Positions 53,594 through 62,336 of a stretch of 64,000 bases of DNA are shown piece by piece. The position numbers and the translations under genes are program-made. The notes under the pieces are model-generated. The model was not told the origin of the DNA. It saw nothing but the letters and a program-made list of their open reading frames with translations, and searched no databases. Source of the stretch: DSOI01 sp041394885 (GTDB taxonomy: Bacteria; Acidobacteriota; Terriglobia; Bryobacterales; Bryobacteraceae); NCBI GenBank assembly GCA_041394885.1, contig JAWKHI010000011.1, positions 108,799 through 172,798 on the forward strand, written 5' to 3'. Each line of letters begins with the position of its first letter. The stretch's first letter is position 1.

Positions 53594-54787
53594 ATGACTA
53601 CCCGCCGGCTTCTTTTCCAGACCGCTGCCTCATTGTGGCCGCTTTCCCGACTCGGCGCCGCGCCGGCTAAAAAGGCCGCCGGCGGCGTTTATGCGTCGCT
53701 CGGCATCCGGCCGCTGATCAACTTCCAAGGCACGATGACGACGATCGGCGCGTCGAAGATGCCGGAAGAGGTAAACGCGGCGATGGCGGAGGCGTCTCGC
53801 AGCTATGTTTATCTCGAAGAAGTGAAAGACGCGGTGGGCAAACGTCTGGCAGAGCTTTGCGGGACGGCGGCGGCGCTGCCGACCTCGGGCGCGGCCGGTG
53901 CGATCGCCCTGGGGACCTATGCGTGCCTTACCGGCGATGACACCGCCAAGGTGCGGCGGCTGCCGGACCTGACAGGCATGAAGACCGAGGTGGTGATCTT
54001 CAAGAAGCATCGCAACGGGTACGACCACGCGGTGCGGAGCGCGGGTGTTCGCATCGTGGAAGTGGAGACGCTCGATGAGTTGGGCCGGGCGCTGACGCCG
54101 AACGTGGCCATGATGTACTACCTGGGTGGCACCAGTCACGACTGGGAGCACGAGCCTGCGCCCGCCATCGAGGCCTGCCTGCCGATCACTCGCAAGGCGG
54201 GGGTTCCGATCCTGGTGGACGCGGCGAACATGCTGCCGGGGTGGCCGAATATTCCGAAACTGGCATCGACGGGTGTGGACCTGATCGCGTTGAGCGGGGG
54301 CAAGCACATGCGGGGTCCGCAGAGTTCGGGTATTCTTGCCGGACGTCCGGATCTGATCAAGGCGGCGTGGCTGAATTCCAGCCCGCATTCAGACTCGCAG
54401 GGGCGCCCGATGAAGGTGAATCGCGAGGAGATGATCGGGTTGCTGACGGCAGTGGAGCGGTACGCGAAGTTGGACTTCGAGGCGATCGACCGCGATTCGG
54501 CGCGGCAGGCGCAGTACCTCATCGACGAGTTTGGGAAGCTGGGTTTGAACGCCGAGAAGCTGCCGTTTGACCGTACGCGCCGGGTACACCGGGTATGGGT
54601 TCGTTGGGATGAAGCGGCGAAGAAGCTGACGGCGCGCGACGTGGAAGCGAAGCTGCGGGATGGGGATCCGCGGGTGGTGGTGCTCCGGGGGTCCCATGGG
54701 GAGGGACTGGAGTTCACGGTATTCATGAACGATCCGGGCGACGAGCGGTTGGCGGCGGGCCGGATGCGGGAGATATTCCGGGGGTAG
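53594..54787 (+). CDS. SelA-like PLP-dependent enzyme with export signal
   Basis: 397 residues. The body belongs to the SelA/aminotransferase class V fold: GIRPLINFQGTMTTIG, SGAAGAIALGTYACL, VDAANMLPGWPNIPKL and the PLP lysine in ALSGGKHMRGPQSSG. The first 25 residues (TTRRLLFQTAASLWPLSRLG) form a twin-arginine-like signal, so the enzyme may fold with PLP in the cytoplasm and be exported. True SelA lacks such a signal, and no selB or selD is near. A secreted lyase or racemase acting on an amino acid or amino sugar is more likely; the reaction is unknown. Confidence 0.8.
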   Translation: MTTRRLLFQTAASLWPLSRLGAAPAKKAAGGVYASLGIRPLINFQGTMTTIGASKMPEEVNAAMAEASRSYVYLEEVKDAVGKRLAELCGTAAALPTSGAAGAIALGTYACLTGDDTAKVRRLPDLTGMKTEVVIFKKHRNGYDHAVRSAGVRIVEVETLDELGRALTPNVAMMYYLGGTSHDWEHEPAPAIEACLPITRKAGVPILVDAANMLPGWPNIPKLASTGVDLIALSGGKHMRGPQSSGILAGRPDLIKAAWLNSSPHSDSQGRPMKVNREEMIGLLTAVERYAKLDFEAIDRDSARQAQYLIDEFGKLGLNAEKLPFDRTRRVHRVWVRWDEAAKKLTARDVEAKLRDGDPRVVVLRGSHGEGLEFTVFMNDPGDERLAAGRMREIFRG

Positions 54788-54808
54788 TCGCGGTGCGACT
54801 CGGCGATA

Positions 54809-54831
54809 TTGTGCGCTTGTGCGTTTGTGCG
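54809..54831. repeat. Three TTGTGCG direct repeats, 8-base period, upstream of the vapBC-like pair
   Basis: TTGTGCG occurs at 54809, 54817 and 54825, and a fourth copy (54887-54893) contains the antitoxin GTG start codon. Tandem sites in front of a VapBC operon would suit cooperative binding of the antitoxin-toxin complex. No clear -35/-10 pair was identified. Confidence 0.4.
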
Positions 54832-54888
54832 AAAATCGGCGGGGGTCAGGGTATTGCGAGGGTGATGTCATTGTGATCCGATGCGGTT

Positions 54889-55107
54889 GTGCGGACGACA
54901 TTGGACATTTCGGATGAGGCTTACGTGATTGCCAAGGCGGTGGCGCGGGAGCAGAACCGCAGCCTGGGGAGTGTGATCTCCGATTTCGTCCTGGGCGTTT
55001 TTCAGAAGGCGCCGCCGGCGGCGGTGGACGAGACAGAGCTGTTCCCCTCGTTCGGGTGTAAGCGGCTGGTTACGTCGGAAGACGTACGGGCGCTCGAGGA
55101 CGAATAG
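54889..55107 (+). CDS. VapB-like antitoxin
   Basis: 72 residues from a GTG. The N-terminus RTTLDISDEAYVIAKAVARE is a ribbon-helix-helix DNA-binding domain; the C-terminal part (SFGCKRLVTSEDVRALEDE) is acidic and would wrap the toxin. It lies 22 bases ahead of the PIN-domain gene, the usual VapBC order. It probably represses its own operon, perhaps through the TTGTGCG repeats that surround its start. Confidence 0.8.
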   Translation: MRTTLDISDEAYVIAKAVAREQNRSLGSVISDFVLGVFQKAPPAAVDETELFPSFGCKRLVTSEDVRALEDE

Positions 55108-55129
55108 GTCCGCCGCCGCGGGCAGCACC

Positions 55130-55522
55130 ATGGTATACCTGCTCGATTCGAACGTCTTGATCGCGTTGGCGACTCCAGACCATACGGCACACAAGCGCGC
55201 GCTGTTGTGGTTTCAGCCCGGCAAGGATTTTGCCACGTGTCCGATCACGGAGGGCGCGTTGGTGCGATTCTATCTGCGGATGGCGGAGCGGGGTTCGGCG
55301 GGGGAGGCGAAGTCACTGCTGGCGCGCATCACGCAGTTGCCGGGCCATGTTTTTTGGCCCGACGACGCACCGTATTCGGATATGCCGGAGCGGGGGGTAA
55401 TTGGCCATCGGCAGGTGACGGATGCATACTTGGTTTGTCTGGCGGCGAAGCATGGTGGCGTGCTGGCGACGATGGACGATTCGATGGCTCTGCTGCACCG
55501 GTCCGGCGTGATGCATTTGTGA
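55130..55522 (+). CDS. VapC-like PIN-domain toxin (ribonuclease)
   Basis: A 130-residue PIN domain protein. Acidic active-site residues are visible in MVYLLDSNVLIALA (Asp6), PITEGALVRFYLRMA (Glu), RQVTDAYLVCLAAKHGG (Asp) and LATMDDSMALL (Asp). It would cut RNA when released from VapB. Intact in length and motifs. No mobile element is seen nearby. Confidence 0.85.
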   Translation: MVYLLDSNVLIALATPDHTAHKRALLWFQPGKDFATCPITEGALVRFYLRMAERGSAGEAKSLLARITQLPGHVFWPDDAPYSDMPERGVIGHRQVTDAYLVCLAAKHGGVLATMDDSMALLHRSGVMHL

Positions 55523-55812
55523 TTGCGGTGGCTCGCACCTGGTCGACTTGCATCCACGCGAGACTGTTGAGCGAGGGCGCCATGACTCCTGGCTTCGTAT
55601 TGGATTCCGCCTCGTGCGGCTTGGACTGGCGTCTCGCCATCGCGAGGCGGACCGGGATGCACCGCCGTCCACCGAGCCGGCCCCGGGGGCTGTTGCGAGA
55701 GTCGGCTGGCGTGCTGAACAAGTGCGAACGCGTTGTGGTCCATTGCCGCCCGGGCGTCGGCCGGCCGGGCGCGAGTGGCCCAGACGGCTGCAGGCGGCGA
55801 TACCGGCAGGCG
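55523..55812. other. Intergenic, 290 bases with no recognised gene
   Basis: This stretch follows the toxin gene and ends at the stop of the minus-strand sialidase-like gene. Open frames exist on both strands but none has recognisable sense or a ribosome site. It could be remnant sequence. A clear terminator for either gene was not found. Confidence 0.4.
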
Positions 55813-56868
55813 TTACCGCGCGGTGACGTCCGAAGCTTCGAATTCCACCAGATTGATCTGGCGGCGGCCGTTGGAGGTGTAGACGACGGCGATGCCGCCG
55901 TCCTGCTTTTCGATGGCGAAGGGATAGGCGAACGAGTTGTCTCCTTTGCCGATGTCGCGCGACCGGGGCCAGGAGCGGCCATCGTCGGTGGAGATTGACA
56001 CGCGCAGCGGGGTGCGGGCGGTCATGGAGGGGTTGTAGAAGAGCATGAGGGGCCCGGTGCGGAGGCGGAGCAGATCGATGGCGGAGTTGGGGTTGGGAAA
56101 CTGCGAGTCCTTTCCTTCTGTCCAGGTGAGTCCGTTATCGCGGGACTCCGATTGGACGATGTAGCCGTCGGTCACCGGTCCGTAGCCGCCGCCACGGCGG
56201 CAGTAGGCGATCAGGGTCCCGTCACCGAGGAGGGCCGGTGCGGGTTGGATGTTGCCTTTCGGAGAGCGGATGACGCCGGAAGGGCTCCACAGTTTGGTTT
56301 TCGGGTCAAAGCGAAGGAATCGAGATGTGGAGCCGGCTCCGACCACTTCGCGATCTTCGCCCATTTCGTGATAGACGGGCAGGAGGTACTCGCCATTGGG
56401 CAGAACGATGGGGCGGTTGCGCACCATCATTCCGGCTTCGAGCGCGAGGAGAGAAGCATCGGACCAGGTGGCGGCTCCGTCGCGGGAGATCTTGACTTGA
56501 ATACGGGAAGTGGACCAGGTGTCGCCGTAGCGGACGACGTAGAACAGCCAGACGAGGCCGTCGGGCGCCTGCCAGACGACGGCGTTGCCGAGGGAGCGGA
56601 AGGGGTCACTGGCGATGGGCGCGGGCTGGGTCCAGCGGGTGCTGCCGCGAGGACGGCGGGCGCCGAAGACGGCGGTCTCGAGAGCATATTCGCCGCCACC
56701 GCCGTAGTAGACGAGATAGAGGTCGCCGTTGGCGAGTTGGGCGATGGAGGCGGGATGTTTGTAGGGACCGGTGGCGGTTTCGGGACCGAATACCTTGGCG
56801 GTGCGGACCTCGGCAGATGCGGAGATGGCAAGCAAGGCGGTGATCACGACGCCGTAGCAATCAGGCAA
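55813..56868 (-). CDS. Secreted sialidase-like beta-propeller (BNR) protein
   Basis: About 351 residues with an N-terminal signal (YGVVITALLAISASA). It has Asp-box-like repeats of six-bladed propellers (SRDGAATWSD, SRDNGLTWTEGK, STDDGRSWPRSRD) and RNRPIVLPNGEYLLPVYHEM, typical of the exo-alpha-sialidase family of Acidobacteria and Planctomycetes. It may hydrolyse or only bind glycans. A TTG at 56868, overlapping the preceding stop, is used as start; a GTG at 56847 is possible. The long open frame to 57012 is not trusted because it overlaps the upstream gene. Confidence 0.78.
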   Translation of the reverse strand: MPDCYGVVITALLAISASAEVRTAKVFGPETATGPYKHPASIAQLANGDLYLVYYGGGGEYALETAVFGARRPRGSTRWTQPAPIASDPFRSLGNAVVWQAPDGLVWLFYVVRYGDTWSTSRIQVKISRDGAATWSDASLLALEAGMMVRNRPIVLPNGEYLLPVYHEMGEDREVVGAGSTSRFLRFDPKTKLWSPSGVIRSPKGNIQPAPALLGDGTLIAYCRRGGGYGPVTDGYIVQSESRDNGLTWTEGKDSQFPNPNSAIDLLRLRTGPLMLFYNPSMTARTPLRVSISTDDGRSWPRSRDIGKGDNSFAYPFAIEKQDGGIAVVYTSNGRRQINLVEFEASDVTAR

Positions 56869-58090
56869 TCGGGTATTGGAGCGTTTCTTTGAGCCAGGGG
56901 CCATTGTTTCGTACCTCTTCGAGCAGGCGGGTGCGCAGGGCGGCACGGCGATCCATGAGGCGATAGCCTTCCCTGGGCCGGAGATAGCCGCGGGCCTGGG
57001 GGTGTTGGGCAAACAGCGCTTCCTCGCCGATTTCGGCCGCGAGGCGCTCGTAGCGAGCGCGGTTGTCGAGGAGGGCCTTGACCAGGAAGGGCATCACCAT
57101 CGAATAGTCGGCCTGGAGGCTTTCGGTGGACTGCCGGTAGGTGTCTTTGTCGACCTTGCCCCAGGTAACGGCCTCGGCGGGATAGCAGGAGGACAGGGAC
57201 CCGTCGGTGACCGGCGCGGTGACGATCTGGACGTCGAAAGCGTAGCCGTGCGCGTCTTTCAAGCCGAAGATCTGGCTGAGGGCGGGTTCGGGCTGGAGGT
57301 TAAAGTTTTTGGGGACGCCGCCGCCGAGGATGAGGGTGGCGAGGGAGCGGGAGGGCTGATCGAACAGGCCCCACCAGTGGCAGGCGCAGGCATCGAAGAC
57401 CTCGCCGTGGAGGTCGAGATCGAAGCCGTAGGAGGGGATGAGGCCAGCTTCGCGCATGGCCCAGAGCTTCATGGAGTTGAGAAAGACGCTGCCGTCGGCG
57501 GGAGCGCCGACGAAGACGGGGACGGCGAGGTCATGGCATCGGGACAGGAGTCCGGGAGAGACCTGATTGCGGCGTTCGAGGGCGCCGTAGTATTTGCCGA
57601 GGAGGAAGCGGAACTCGGGACCGGTCATTTTGCGCTGGAACTCGGGGAGTTGGAGGAGGCGGGAGAGGAAACGGTCCTGATCGAGGAGGAAGGATTCGGG
57701 GAAGCCGAGATCGGTGATGCGTATGGTGCCTTGTTCGAGGAGTTGGGCGTCGTCGCCGAAGATGGGGACGGGGTGAATATCGTCCGGGGAGGCGCCATCG
57801 AGGGCGCGGTGGCCATCGTGATAGCAGACGGCGTCGGTGGTGGAAATATAGGCAATCCAACCGGCTTCGAGGAGGGGAAGGAGCCAAGCCTGGTGCTGGC
57901 CGGAGATGGTGACGGGACCGGCGACGGCGAGGGTGAGGGGGCAACCGGAGCCGATGGCGCGATCGAGGATATCGTAAACTCTGCGGAGAAAGGCGCCGCC
58001 GAAGGAGGGGAGGCAATGTTCGAACAGTTGGTGGAGGGAGTGGCACTGGTCGACGGGGCGCACGGGAACGGCCCGGGAGTTAGGATGCAT
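56861..58090 (-). CDS. Deoxyhypusine synthase family protein
   Basis: A 409-residue protein beginning at the ATG at 58090. The NAD-binding core has PLTLAVAGPVTISGQHQAWL and YISTTDAVCYHD. The active-site lysine motif is LILGGGVPKNFNLQPEP, with the Lys that in deoxyhypusine and homospermidine synthases carries the aminobutyl group. Bacterial members lack an eIF5A target and are thought to modify a polyamine or a small molecule. It is the first gene of a two-gene unit with the sialidase-like gene. The window shows no spermidine synthase. Confidence 0.83.
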   Translation of the reverse strand: MHPNSRAVPVRPVDQCHSLHQLFEHCLPSFGGAFLRRVYDILDRAIGSGCPLTLAVAGPVTISGQHQAWLLPLLEAGWIAYISTTDAVCYHDGHRALDGASPDDIHPVPIFGDDAQLLEQGTIRITDLGFPESFLLDQDRFLSRLLQLPEFQRKMTGPEFRFLLGKYYGALERRNQVSPGLLSRCHDLAVPVFVGAPADGSVFLNSMKLWAMREAGLIPSYGFDLDLHGEVFDACACHWWGLFDQPSRSLATLILGGGVPKNFNLQPEPALSQIFGLKDAHGYAFDVQIVTAPVTDGSLSSCYPAEAVTWGKVDKDTYRQSTESLQADYSMVMPFLVKALLDNRARYERLAAEIGEEALFAQHPQARGYLRPREGYRLMDRRAALRTRLLEEVRNNGPWLKETLQYPIA

Positions 58091-58185
58091 ATTGTCTGAT
58101 GGTAGAACAGGATGGAGGGGGGCTGAAAGCGGGGAAGGGTAGGCGGAGGGCTGTCGGAGGGCGAGTGGCAGTGGGTGGGATGAGA

Positions 58186-58191
58186 TATAAT
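58186..58191 (+). promoter_or_regulatory. Possible -10 element TATAAT for the diguanylate cyclase gene
   Basis: A consensus TATAAT in the divergent region between the DHS-like gene (minus) and the cyclase gene (plus). No good -35 is present 17 bases upstream (GAGTGG), so the promoter may need an activator. Transcription would start near 58198, 8 bases ahead of the GTG at 58206, and about 120 ahead of the ATG at 58317. Confidence 0.35.
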
Positions 58192-58316
58192 TCGAGGACC
58201 AAAGAGTGGCGGTGAGAGGAAAGGTGCTCCAGGAGGGCGGCCTCGAGTGGAATTCTCCCCCCAACCTCAATACTTCCCTGAGAAAGGCCGATAAGACTGT
58301 TGTGCACCCAGCGCTG

Positions 58317-59282
58317 ATGGGGGAACAAATCGAAATCCTGAAGCCGGACGGTCAGCCGGGGGCTGGGCCGAGGGTGCTTGTGGCCGACGACAGTCCAGTT
58401 TCACGGCGGCTGTTGGAGGCGGTGCTGCGGAAATGGGGATATCAGGTCATCGCGGTCGGTAGCGGGGCGGAAGCGTGGGAGATCCTGCAAAAAGATGAGG
58501 CCCCGCAGCTGGCGATCCTTGATTGGATGATGCCGGGGCTCAGCGGGCCGGAAGTGTGCACGCTGGTGCGGCGGCATCCGAAGAAGCACTACACGTATTT
58601 GATCCTGCTGACGTCGCGGCACGAGAAGGAAGACCTGATCGCGGGGATGGAAGCGGGGGCGGATGACTACCTGGTGAAGCCGTTCGACAACAATGAGTTG
58701 AAGGTGCGGCTTGGCCCGGGGCGGCGGATCGTGGAGTTGCAGAGCGAGTTGATCAAGGCGCAGGAATCGCTGCGGGAGCAGGCGACGCGGGATTCGCTCA
58801 CGCTGCTCTGGAACCGGCACGCCATCTTCGAAATCCTGTCGCAGGAGCTCTCGCGGGCGTATCGTGAATCGTCGCCGCTGGGAATTGTGCTGGCGGACCT
58901 GGACAAGTTCAAGTCCGTGAACGACACGTATGGGCATATCGCAGGGGACGAGGTACTTCGGGAGTTCGCGGCACGCCTGAGGAATGTGGTTCGCAGCTAC
59001 GATGCGGCGGGCCGGTACGGCGGAGAGGAATTTCTGATCATCCTCCCCGGTTGCGACGCGGAGGCTGCCATGGCGACGGCGGAGCGCATGCGAGAGCGGA
59101 TCCACCAAAAGCCGTTCGCGGCGGCAGACAACGAACTGCCGGTGACAGCGAGTTTCGGAATCACAGCGCTGCCGCGGGGGCGGCAAGTGTCGCCGGAACA
59201 GGCAATCCGGTTCGCCGATGAGGCCTTGTATCGAGCGAAGCAGCAGGGACGAAACCGGTGCGTGTTTGGGGCGTTTTCGTGA
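58317..59282 (+). CDS. Response regulator with GGDEF domain (PleD-like diguanylate cyclase)
   Basis: A 321-residue protein (up to 358 if a GTG at 58206 is used). The receiver domain RVLVADDSPVSRRLLEAVLR has its phospho-acceptor Asp in AILDWMMPGLSG and a conserved Lys in DDYLVKPFDN. The GGDEF domain starts DSLTLLWNRHAIFEIL, carries DLDKFKSVNDTYGH and the active motif RYGGEEFLIILP. No inhibitory RxxD is seen 5 residues before GGEEF (SYDAAGRY), so product inhibition may be weak. It makes c-di-GMP on phosphorylation, which could regulate exopolysaccharide. The sensor kinase is not in the window. Confidence 0.88.
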   Translation: MGEQIEILKPDGQPGAGPRVLVADDSPVSRRLLEAVLRKWGYQVIAVGSGAEAWEILQKDEAPQLAILDWMMPGLSGPEVCTLVRRHPKKHYTYLILLTSRHEKEDLIAGMEAGADDYLVKPFDNNELKVRLGPGRRIVELQSELIKAQESLREQATRDSLTLLWNRHAIFEILSQELSRAYRESSPLGIVLADLDKFKSVNDTYGHIAGDEVLREFAARLRNVVRSYDAAGRYGGEEFLIILPGCDAEAAMATAERMRERIHQKPFAAADNELPVTASFGITALPRGRQVSPEQAIRFADEALYRAKQQGRNRCVFGAFS

Positions 59283-59310
59283 GTGGCTGCGGGCGCTTTA
59301 GTTGGATAGT

Positions 59311-60921
59311 CTACTCGTCGCCGCGGCGTGCGACGCGAAAACGGCTGAGCGTATTCGAGTAGTCCACAATGCCTTTATAGAGCGCGTCGGCGATCCGTTG
59401 CCGGTGATCGGCTTTCTTGAGGAGAGCTTCTTCCTTAGGATTGCTGATGAAACCGATCTCGGTGAGCACGGAAGGCATCGAAGCGCCGATGAGAACGACG
59501 AGGGGCGCCTTCTTCACGCCCCGATTGCGGACGGAGCGGCCGTTGGCCCGGACCGATAACTCATGGGAGGCGCGCTGAATACGCGCGGCGAATTCGCGCG
59601 ACTCTTCGATCTTGTCGTGCTGGGCGATTTTGCGGACCAGGTCCGAGAGTTCGTGAATACTCTTTTCCGAAGCCGCATTTTCGCGGGCGGCCAAGTCCAT
59701 ATCGACTTGGGAACTAGTGAAACTCAGGTAGAAGGTCTCGACACCGGCCACCGACTTGAGCGAAGATGCGTTGGCGTGGATGGAGAGGAACAGGTCCGCA
59801 CGTTTTTCGTTGGCGATCTCCGAGCGCCTCTCGAGCGGCACGTAGACGTCTTTGGAACGGGTGTAGATGACCTCGGTGCCGGCCTCTTCGAGTAAGCGTC
59901 CGAGCCGCATGGTTACGTCGAGAACCAGTTCTTTTTCGAGTAGTCCGGAGCGGGTGGCGGTGCCCTGATCGCGGCCGCCGTGGCCCGCGTCGAGGACAAC
60001 GCGATTGAGTTTCAAGCCGAGGGCCCGTGTGAGGGATTGATTTCCGCCACGGGTCCGTTCGGCGGCCATGGGCTCGAGGGCGGGATCCGGTGGTGGAGCG
60101 GCTACCGGGTTCGGGGCCGTTCGGGTTATCGGAGCCGGTGGGGGTTCCGCCTTGGCCACGGCCACCGCAGCCGGCGGGGGCGTCGGCGCGGGCCTTGGCC
60201 GGATGATGGGGGGCTTGCCGAGTGTGAGCACGCGGTGCCGCGGGAGTTCGGCATACACCTTCGGCGCTTGGGCCTTCGGGAGACGGAGGTCCGAGGAAAA
60301 CAGGGGTGGCGCGTTCGGAATGGGGATCGGCGGCGGCGGCCGGTAGGGCTTGGCCCGGGAGGGCCGGAGGACGACGGGCAGTTCGGCGGGCGCCGATTGG
60401 GCGACGCGCGCAGGTTGCGCGGACGTAGCCGGAGCGGGTGAGGTGGGTGCGGTTGAGGTGGGCGGCTGGGCCGCCGCCGTCGAGGCCTGATCGGTGTCGC
60501 CCACGCCACCTACCTGGCGCACTTCGACGACAACGCGGTCTGGATTGGTGAGCTGATTGACGTGAACCTCGACGGCCATATCGAGGTCCAGGACGACGCG
60601 GGTGACTCCGGCGCGATTGGGAGCGACCCGAATCTGTGTGACCACGCCGTCATTGACGGGAACGGTGTAGGCAAGGCCGCGGAAGTCTTCCTTGGGGCGA
60701 ACGTCGAACAGGTCGACGTAAACGCGATCGGGATTGCGGAGGCGGTTGTACTCAAAGCGAGCTTCGCCCGAAGTCTCCAGCGCCACTCGAGTCACGCCGC
60801 GCGAGGACCAAAAGCGCACGTCCTTCAGGACGCTCGGGGCTTGCGCCGACAGCGCCGGAAGGACTCCCATCGCGACGGTGAGAGTGGCCGCCAGCCTCGC
60901 GTGGCTTTGGGCGGTAGCCAT
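59311..60921 (-). CDS. N-acetylmuramoyl-L-alanine amidase with AMIN domains (AmiC-like)
   Basis: 536 residues. After a signal-like start (LAATLTVAMGVLPALSAQAP) come AMIN-type beta domains (VLKDVRFWSSRGVTRVALET), a proline/alanine-rich linker of about 140 residues, and an Amidase_3 domain with LNRVVLDAGHGGRDQGT (zinc His), ELVLDVTMRLGRLLEEAG and ADLFLSIHANASSLKSV. It hydrolyses the amide between MurNAc and the stem peptide, for cell separation or remodelling. The linker is longer than in E. coli AmiC. It lies 15 bases downstream of the lytic transglycosylase gene. Confidence 0.88.
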   Translation of the reverse strand: MATAQSHARLAATLTVAMGVLPALSAQAPSVLKDVRFWSSRGVTRVALETSGEARFEYNRLRNPDRVYVDLFDVRPKEDFRGLAYTVPVNDGVVTQIRVAPNRAGVTRVVLDLDMAVEVHVNQLTNPDRVVVEVRQVGGVGDTDQASTAAAQPPTSTAPTSPAPATSAQPARVAQSAPAELPVVLRPSRAKPYRPPPPIPIPNAPPLFSSDLRLPKAQAPKVYAELPRHRVLTLGKPPIIRPRPAPTPPPAAVAVAKAEPPPAPITRTAPNPVAAPPPDPALEPMAAERTRGGNQSLTRALGLKLNRVVLDAGHGGRDQGTATRSGLLEKELVLDVTMRLGRLLEEAGTEVIYTRSKDVYVPLERRSEIANEKRADLFLSIHANASSLKSVAGVETFYLSFTSSQVDMDLAARENAASEKSIHELSDLVRKIAQHDKIEESREFAARIQRASHELSVRANGRSVRNRGVKKAPLVVLIGASMPSVLTEIGFISNPKEEALLKKADHRQRIADALYKGIVDYSNTLSRFRVARRGDE

Positions 60922-60936
60922 AATCGAATTCTACCT

Positions 60937-61728
60937 CTATCTCGTCCGGAGATTCAGCCTTCCCTCGGAATCGACGGTGGCTTCGAGCGGCCGGTGTTCC
61001 GATTCGAGCGGCGGAGGAGGGCGGACGGCAGCCGTCTGCCTGGGTTCCATGCGCCGCGGCTGTTTGCGTCGAAGTTCGCCGTATCGTTTTCCGACCTTAT
61101 ACACATATTCGCGGGTTTCGAGATACGGCGGGATACCGTTATAGCGGGAGACGGCTTCTTCACCGGCGTTATAGGCCGCCAGCACGAGCCGCAAGTCTCC
61201 GAAACGATCCTGCAATTGGCGAAGATACTTGACGCCGCCCCCGATGTTGTCCTGGACGTCGAAACTGTTGCTGACGCCCATACGGCGGGCGGTTTCGGGA
61301 ATGAGCTGCATCAACCCCTGGGCGCCCTTCGGCGAGACGGCGAACCGGTTGTAGGCGCTTTCGACGTGAATCACGGCGTGAACGAGCAGAGGGTCCACTC
61401 CGTGGGTGGACGCGGCTTGTTCCACGATCTCGGCTATGTTGCCGGGCGCGTTCACCGACACCGGAGGGTCGCCCGGACGGAGGACTACCGGGGTAATCAC
61501 ACGCGCGGCGATGACCTTCTCGCCCACGACGACGCGGCGAACGAGGCGTCCGGTGCGGCGGTCCGCCAGCACGGTGGAGGTGACCGCGGCGGATTGCTCG
61601 ACATCGGCGGCGAGCAGGGTGGGCGCGGGAACGCACACCGCCACGAGGGCGGCGAGGGCCACGGCCGGCAACGGCCCGAGGGCCTTGGGGCTGCTGGCTA
61701 TACTAATGAAGTACTTCAAATCCAACAT
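60937..61728 (-). CDS. Lytic transglycosylase (SLT family)
   Basis: 263 residues from the ATG at 61728. After a hydrophobic export segment (LPAVALAALVAVCVPAPTLL) comes an SLT domain with the catalytic Glu in VIHVESAYNRFAVSPKGAQG and the motifs LMQLIPETARRMGV and VLAAYNAGEEAVSRYNGIPP. A proline-rich basic tail follows. It cleaves the glycan backbone of peptidoglycan to 1,6-anhydro products. Arranged in one unit with the amidase gene, so the two could act together at the septum or during envelope assembly. Confidence 0.88.
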   Translation of the reverse strand: MLDLKYFISIASSPKALGPLPAVALAALVAVCVPAPTLLAADVEQSAAVTSTVLADRRTGRLVRRVVVGEKVIAARVITPVVLRPGDPPVSVNAPGNIAEIVEQAASTHGVDPLLVHAVIHVESAYNRFAVSPKGAQGLMQLIPETARRMGVSNSFDVQDNIGGGVKYLRQLQDRFGDLRLVLAAYNAGEEAVSRYNGIPPYLETREYVYKVGKRYGELRRKQPRRMEPRQTAAVRPPPPLESEHRPLEATVDSEGRLNLRTR

Positions 61729-61769
61729 GGCAATTGTCTCATGAAAAAGGCTCTCGGGGTACAGAGGCA

Positions 61770-62336
61770 ATGAAATCGACCGGGGCCGCGGGATTCGTTT
61801 TGGCCGGGGGCCAGAGCAGCCGGTTGGGCCGGGACAAGGCGCTGCTGCCGTATCGCGGGACCACGCTGCTCAACCATGTGGCGGAGCAGGTGAGGGTGGC
61901 GGCGGGATCGGCGACGGTGATCGGGAATCCGGACCGGTATCGGAAATTGGGACTGGCGGTGCTGGCGGATGGAAGGCCGGGAATGGGTCCGCTGGCGGGG
62001 ATCGAGACGGCGTTGTCGGCGGGGCTGGGAGAATGGAATCTGGTGGTGGCCTGCGACATGCCGAACCTGGAGGGCGAGTGGCTGGGGGGGCTGATGCGGG
62101 CGGCGGCGGATGTGGATTGCGACGTGTTGATGGGAAGGTCGGCCAGCGGCCTGGAACCCTTGTGCGCGGTGTACCATGCTCGGGCGCTCGGGGCGGTGTC
62201 GGCCGCGCTGGATGCTGGCGTGCGGAAGGTGACCGAGGCTTTGCGTAGTTTGCAAGTAGCTCATTTCGAGATAGATAATCAGAGAGTCACCGCCAACGTG
62301 AACACTCCGGAGGACTGGTTGCGCCATCGTGGCTGA
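61770..62336 (+). CDS. mobA: Molybdenum cofactor guanylyltransferase
   Basis: 188 residues from an ATG with AGAGG 4 bases upstream (the frame extends to 61734). GAAGFVLAGGQSSRLGRDKA is the nucleotide-binding signature of MobA, followed by GMGPLAGIETAL and NLVVACDMPNL with the metal-binding Asp. It attaches GMP to molybdopterin to make the bis-MGD cofactor. The 3' end overlaps the ABC gene by 8 bases. No other molybdenum genes are in the window. Confidence 0.88.
   Translation: MKSTGAAGFVLAGGQSSRLGRDKALLPYRGTTLLNHVAEQVRVAAGSATVIGNPDRYRKLGLAVLADGRPGMGPLAGIETALSAGLGEWNLVVACDMPNLEGEWLGGLMRAAADVDCDVLMGRSASGLEPLCAVYHARALGAVSAALDAGVRKVTEALRSLQVAHFEIDNQRVTANVNTPEDWLRHRG

Noticed and set aside
56876..58099. 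407-residue plus-strand open frame rich in Gly, Glu and Asp
   Set aside because: It is the exact antisense of the DHS-like gene, a common effect of high GC third positions; no family sense.
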